From Planctomycetota bacterium (lineage in GTDB: Bacteria > Planctomycetota > SZUA-567 > JAFGNG01), in assembly GCA_016927125.1 (NCBI GenBank), contig JAFGNG010000216.1:1-14315 (forward strand): a stretch of 14,315 nt of DNA, written 5' to 3'. The notes beneath the pieces were generated by a model. The model was given only the letters and a program-made list of their open reading frames with translations, was not told the origin of the DNA and made no database searches. The stretch's first letter is position 1; every line of letters starts with the position of its first letter. This document shows positions 13,462-14,315 of this stretch, piece by piece. Both the position numbers and the translations under genes were made by a program.

Positions 13462-14315
13462 TTATTTGTGGTTGAGAACGCGGGAAAGATATTGCCCGGT
13501 ATAACTTTCAGCTACCTTGGCGATCTCTTCCGGGCTGCCTTTTGCCACCACGGTACCGCCGCGCTCCCCACCCTCGGGCCCAAGATCAATAATCCAGTCA
13601 GCGCATTTAATTACATCCAGGTTGTGCTCGATAATGATCACGGTATTGCCCATCTCCACCAGCCGCGCGAGCACCTTCAGAAGTTTTTTGATATCATCAA
13701 AATGTAAGCCGGTGGTGGGTTCGTCGAGAATGTAAACGGTCTTGCCGGTAGCGCGCTTGGAGAGTTCGGTCGCGAGCTTCACGCGCTGCGCCTCGCCGCC
13801 GGAGAGGGTAGTGCTGCTCTGCCCAAGGGCGACGTAGCTGAGACCGACATCTGCCAGGGTCATCAAACCATTATAGAGCTTGGGGTAATTGCGGAAGAAA
13901 TGGACCGCCTCGCCGATCTGCATCTCGAGAACCTCGGCAATATTCAAGCCCTTGTATTTGACCTCCAAGGTCTCGCGGTTATACCGCATCCCCTTGCACT
14001 CCTCGCACTGGACATAGATGTCCGGCAGGAAGTGCATTTCAATTTTCATCTGCCCTTGCCCCTGGCAGGCTTCGCAGCGGCCGCCCTTGATGTTGAAGGA
14101 GAACCTCCCGGCGGTATAGCCGCGCATCTTCGCTTCCGAAGTCTGGGCGAAAAGCGCGCGGATATCGTTAAAGACGCCGGTATAGGTCGCAGGATTGCTG
14201 CGGGGGGTCTTGCCGATGGGCGACTGCGTAATGGCGATAATCTTGTCCAGGTTGCCGGTGCCGAGGATCTTGGTAAATGGTCCCGGCCGGGTATGGGCGT
14301 GGTTAAGCTCCCGGG
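13462..14315 (-). CDS. uvrA: UvrABC excinuclease subunit A, C-terminal part
   Basis: The visible 283 residues are the C-terminal third of UvrA, the DNA-damage-recognising ATPase of nucleotide excision repair, and the frame continues past the window's right edge. Seen in order are ITQSPIGKTPRSNPATYTG, then GRFSFNIKGGRCEACQGQG and DIYVQCEECKG (the C-x2-C...C-x2-C zinc module that contacts DNA), YNRETLEVKYKG, the ABC signature LSGGEAQRVKLA, Walker B ILDEPTTGLH, and IIIEHNLDVIK with the switch histidine. All are close to the E. coli protein. A Met at the codon ending at 14127 is internal, not the start. The stop is convergent with the tRNA-Leu terminator. The first Walker motifs lie outside the window. 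Confidence 0.97.
   Translation of the reverse strand, partial: RELNHAHTRPGPFTKILGTGNLDKIIAITQSPIGKTPRSNPATYTGVFNDIRALFAQTSEAKMRGYTAGRFSFNIKGGRCEACQGQGQMKIEMHFLPDIYVQCEECKGMRYNRETLEVKYKGLNIAEVLEMQIGEAVHFFRNYPKLYNGLMTLADVGLSYVALGQSSTTLSGGEAQRVKLATELSKRATGKTVYILDEPTTGLHFDDIKKLLKVLARLVEMGNTVIIIEHNLDVIKCADWIIDLGPEGGERGGTVVAKGSPEEIAKVAESYTGQYLSRVLNHK

Noticed and set aside
13462..14127. A separate 221-residue ABC protein starting at an internal Met
   Set aside because: The frame is open and matches UvrA all the way to the window edge, so the Met is internal to a partial uvrA.
1..14315. CRISPR arrays, insertion sequences, attachment sites, rRNA
   Set aside because: No regularly spaced repeats, transposase genes or terminal inverted repeats, integrase, or rRNA sequence were seen; the low-GC gene at 5115-5645 has no visible mobile-element borders.

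Overview
The window comes from a bacterial chromosome with Shine-Dalgarno-led genes, a CCA-encoding tRNA and roughly 55-60% GC in most genes by eye. No gene here identifies the lineage firmly. A glycyl radical enzyme with its activase points to an anaerobic, probably fermentative, organism. The regulator built from a GntR winged helix plus a LacI-like sensor would suit several groups, including anaerobes of the Lentisphaerota/Verrucomicrobiota type, but that placement is only a guess.

Layout, left to right: the start of an unrecognised gene (1-163, minus); a gap with two hairpins; hisA (360-1073, minus); a 205-bp divergent intergenic region; leuS (1279-3906, plus), followed after 57 bp by a GT4-type glycosyltransferase (3964-5097, plus). 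Next is a convergent AT-rich DUF402 gene (5115-5645, minus, about 37% GC), which looks foreign to its surroundings. A four-gene minus-strand operon then fills 5715-11504. In transcription order it encodes an FGGY kinase resembling sedoheptulokinase, a glycyl-radical-enzyme activating protein, a glycyl radical enzyme (GRE), and the GntR/LacI-type regulator. Divergent from the operon is an exported or membrane-anchored protein of unknown function (11683-13293, plus), then tRNA-Leu(CAG), a strong hairpin terminator, and the C-terminal third of uvrA (13462 to the window end, minus).

The operon is the most interesting part. The kinase would phosphorylate a sugar or sugar-like polyol. The GRE, armed by its radical-SAM partner, would then carry out a radical C-O (or C-C) bond cleavage on that phosphorylated compound or on a related one. 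The regulator would sense the sugar. The only good promoter-like sequence of the operon (TTGACT-16 bp-TATCTT) is followed at the expected start site by a 21-bp imperfect palindrome with TGGTA/TACCA arms, a natural candidate operator for the co-encoded regulator. The genes are packed tightly (11-bp gap, 41-bp gap, 4-bp GTGA overlap). The GRE has the Cys-x-Glu active site of the dehydratase/lyase type (C417, E419) and an atypical glycyl radical motif (RIHGT, G767), so the substrate cannot be assigned by eye. No transporter or aldolase lies in the window to complete the pathway.

The remaining genes are housekeeping: histidine biosynthesis, leucyl-tRNA synthesis, leucine tRNA and excision repair.
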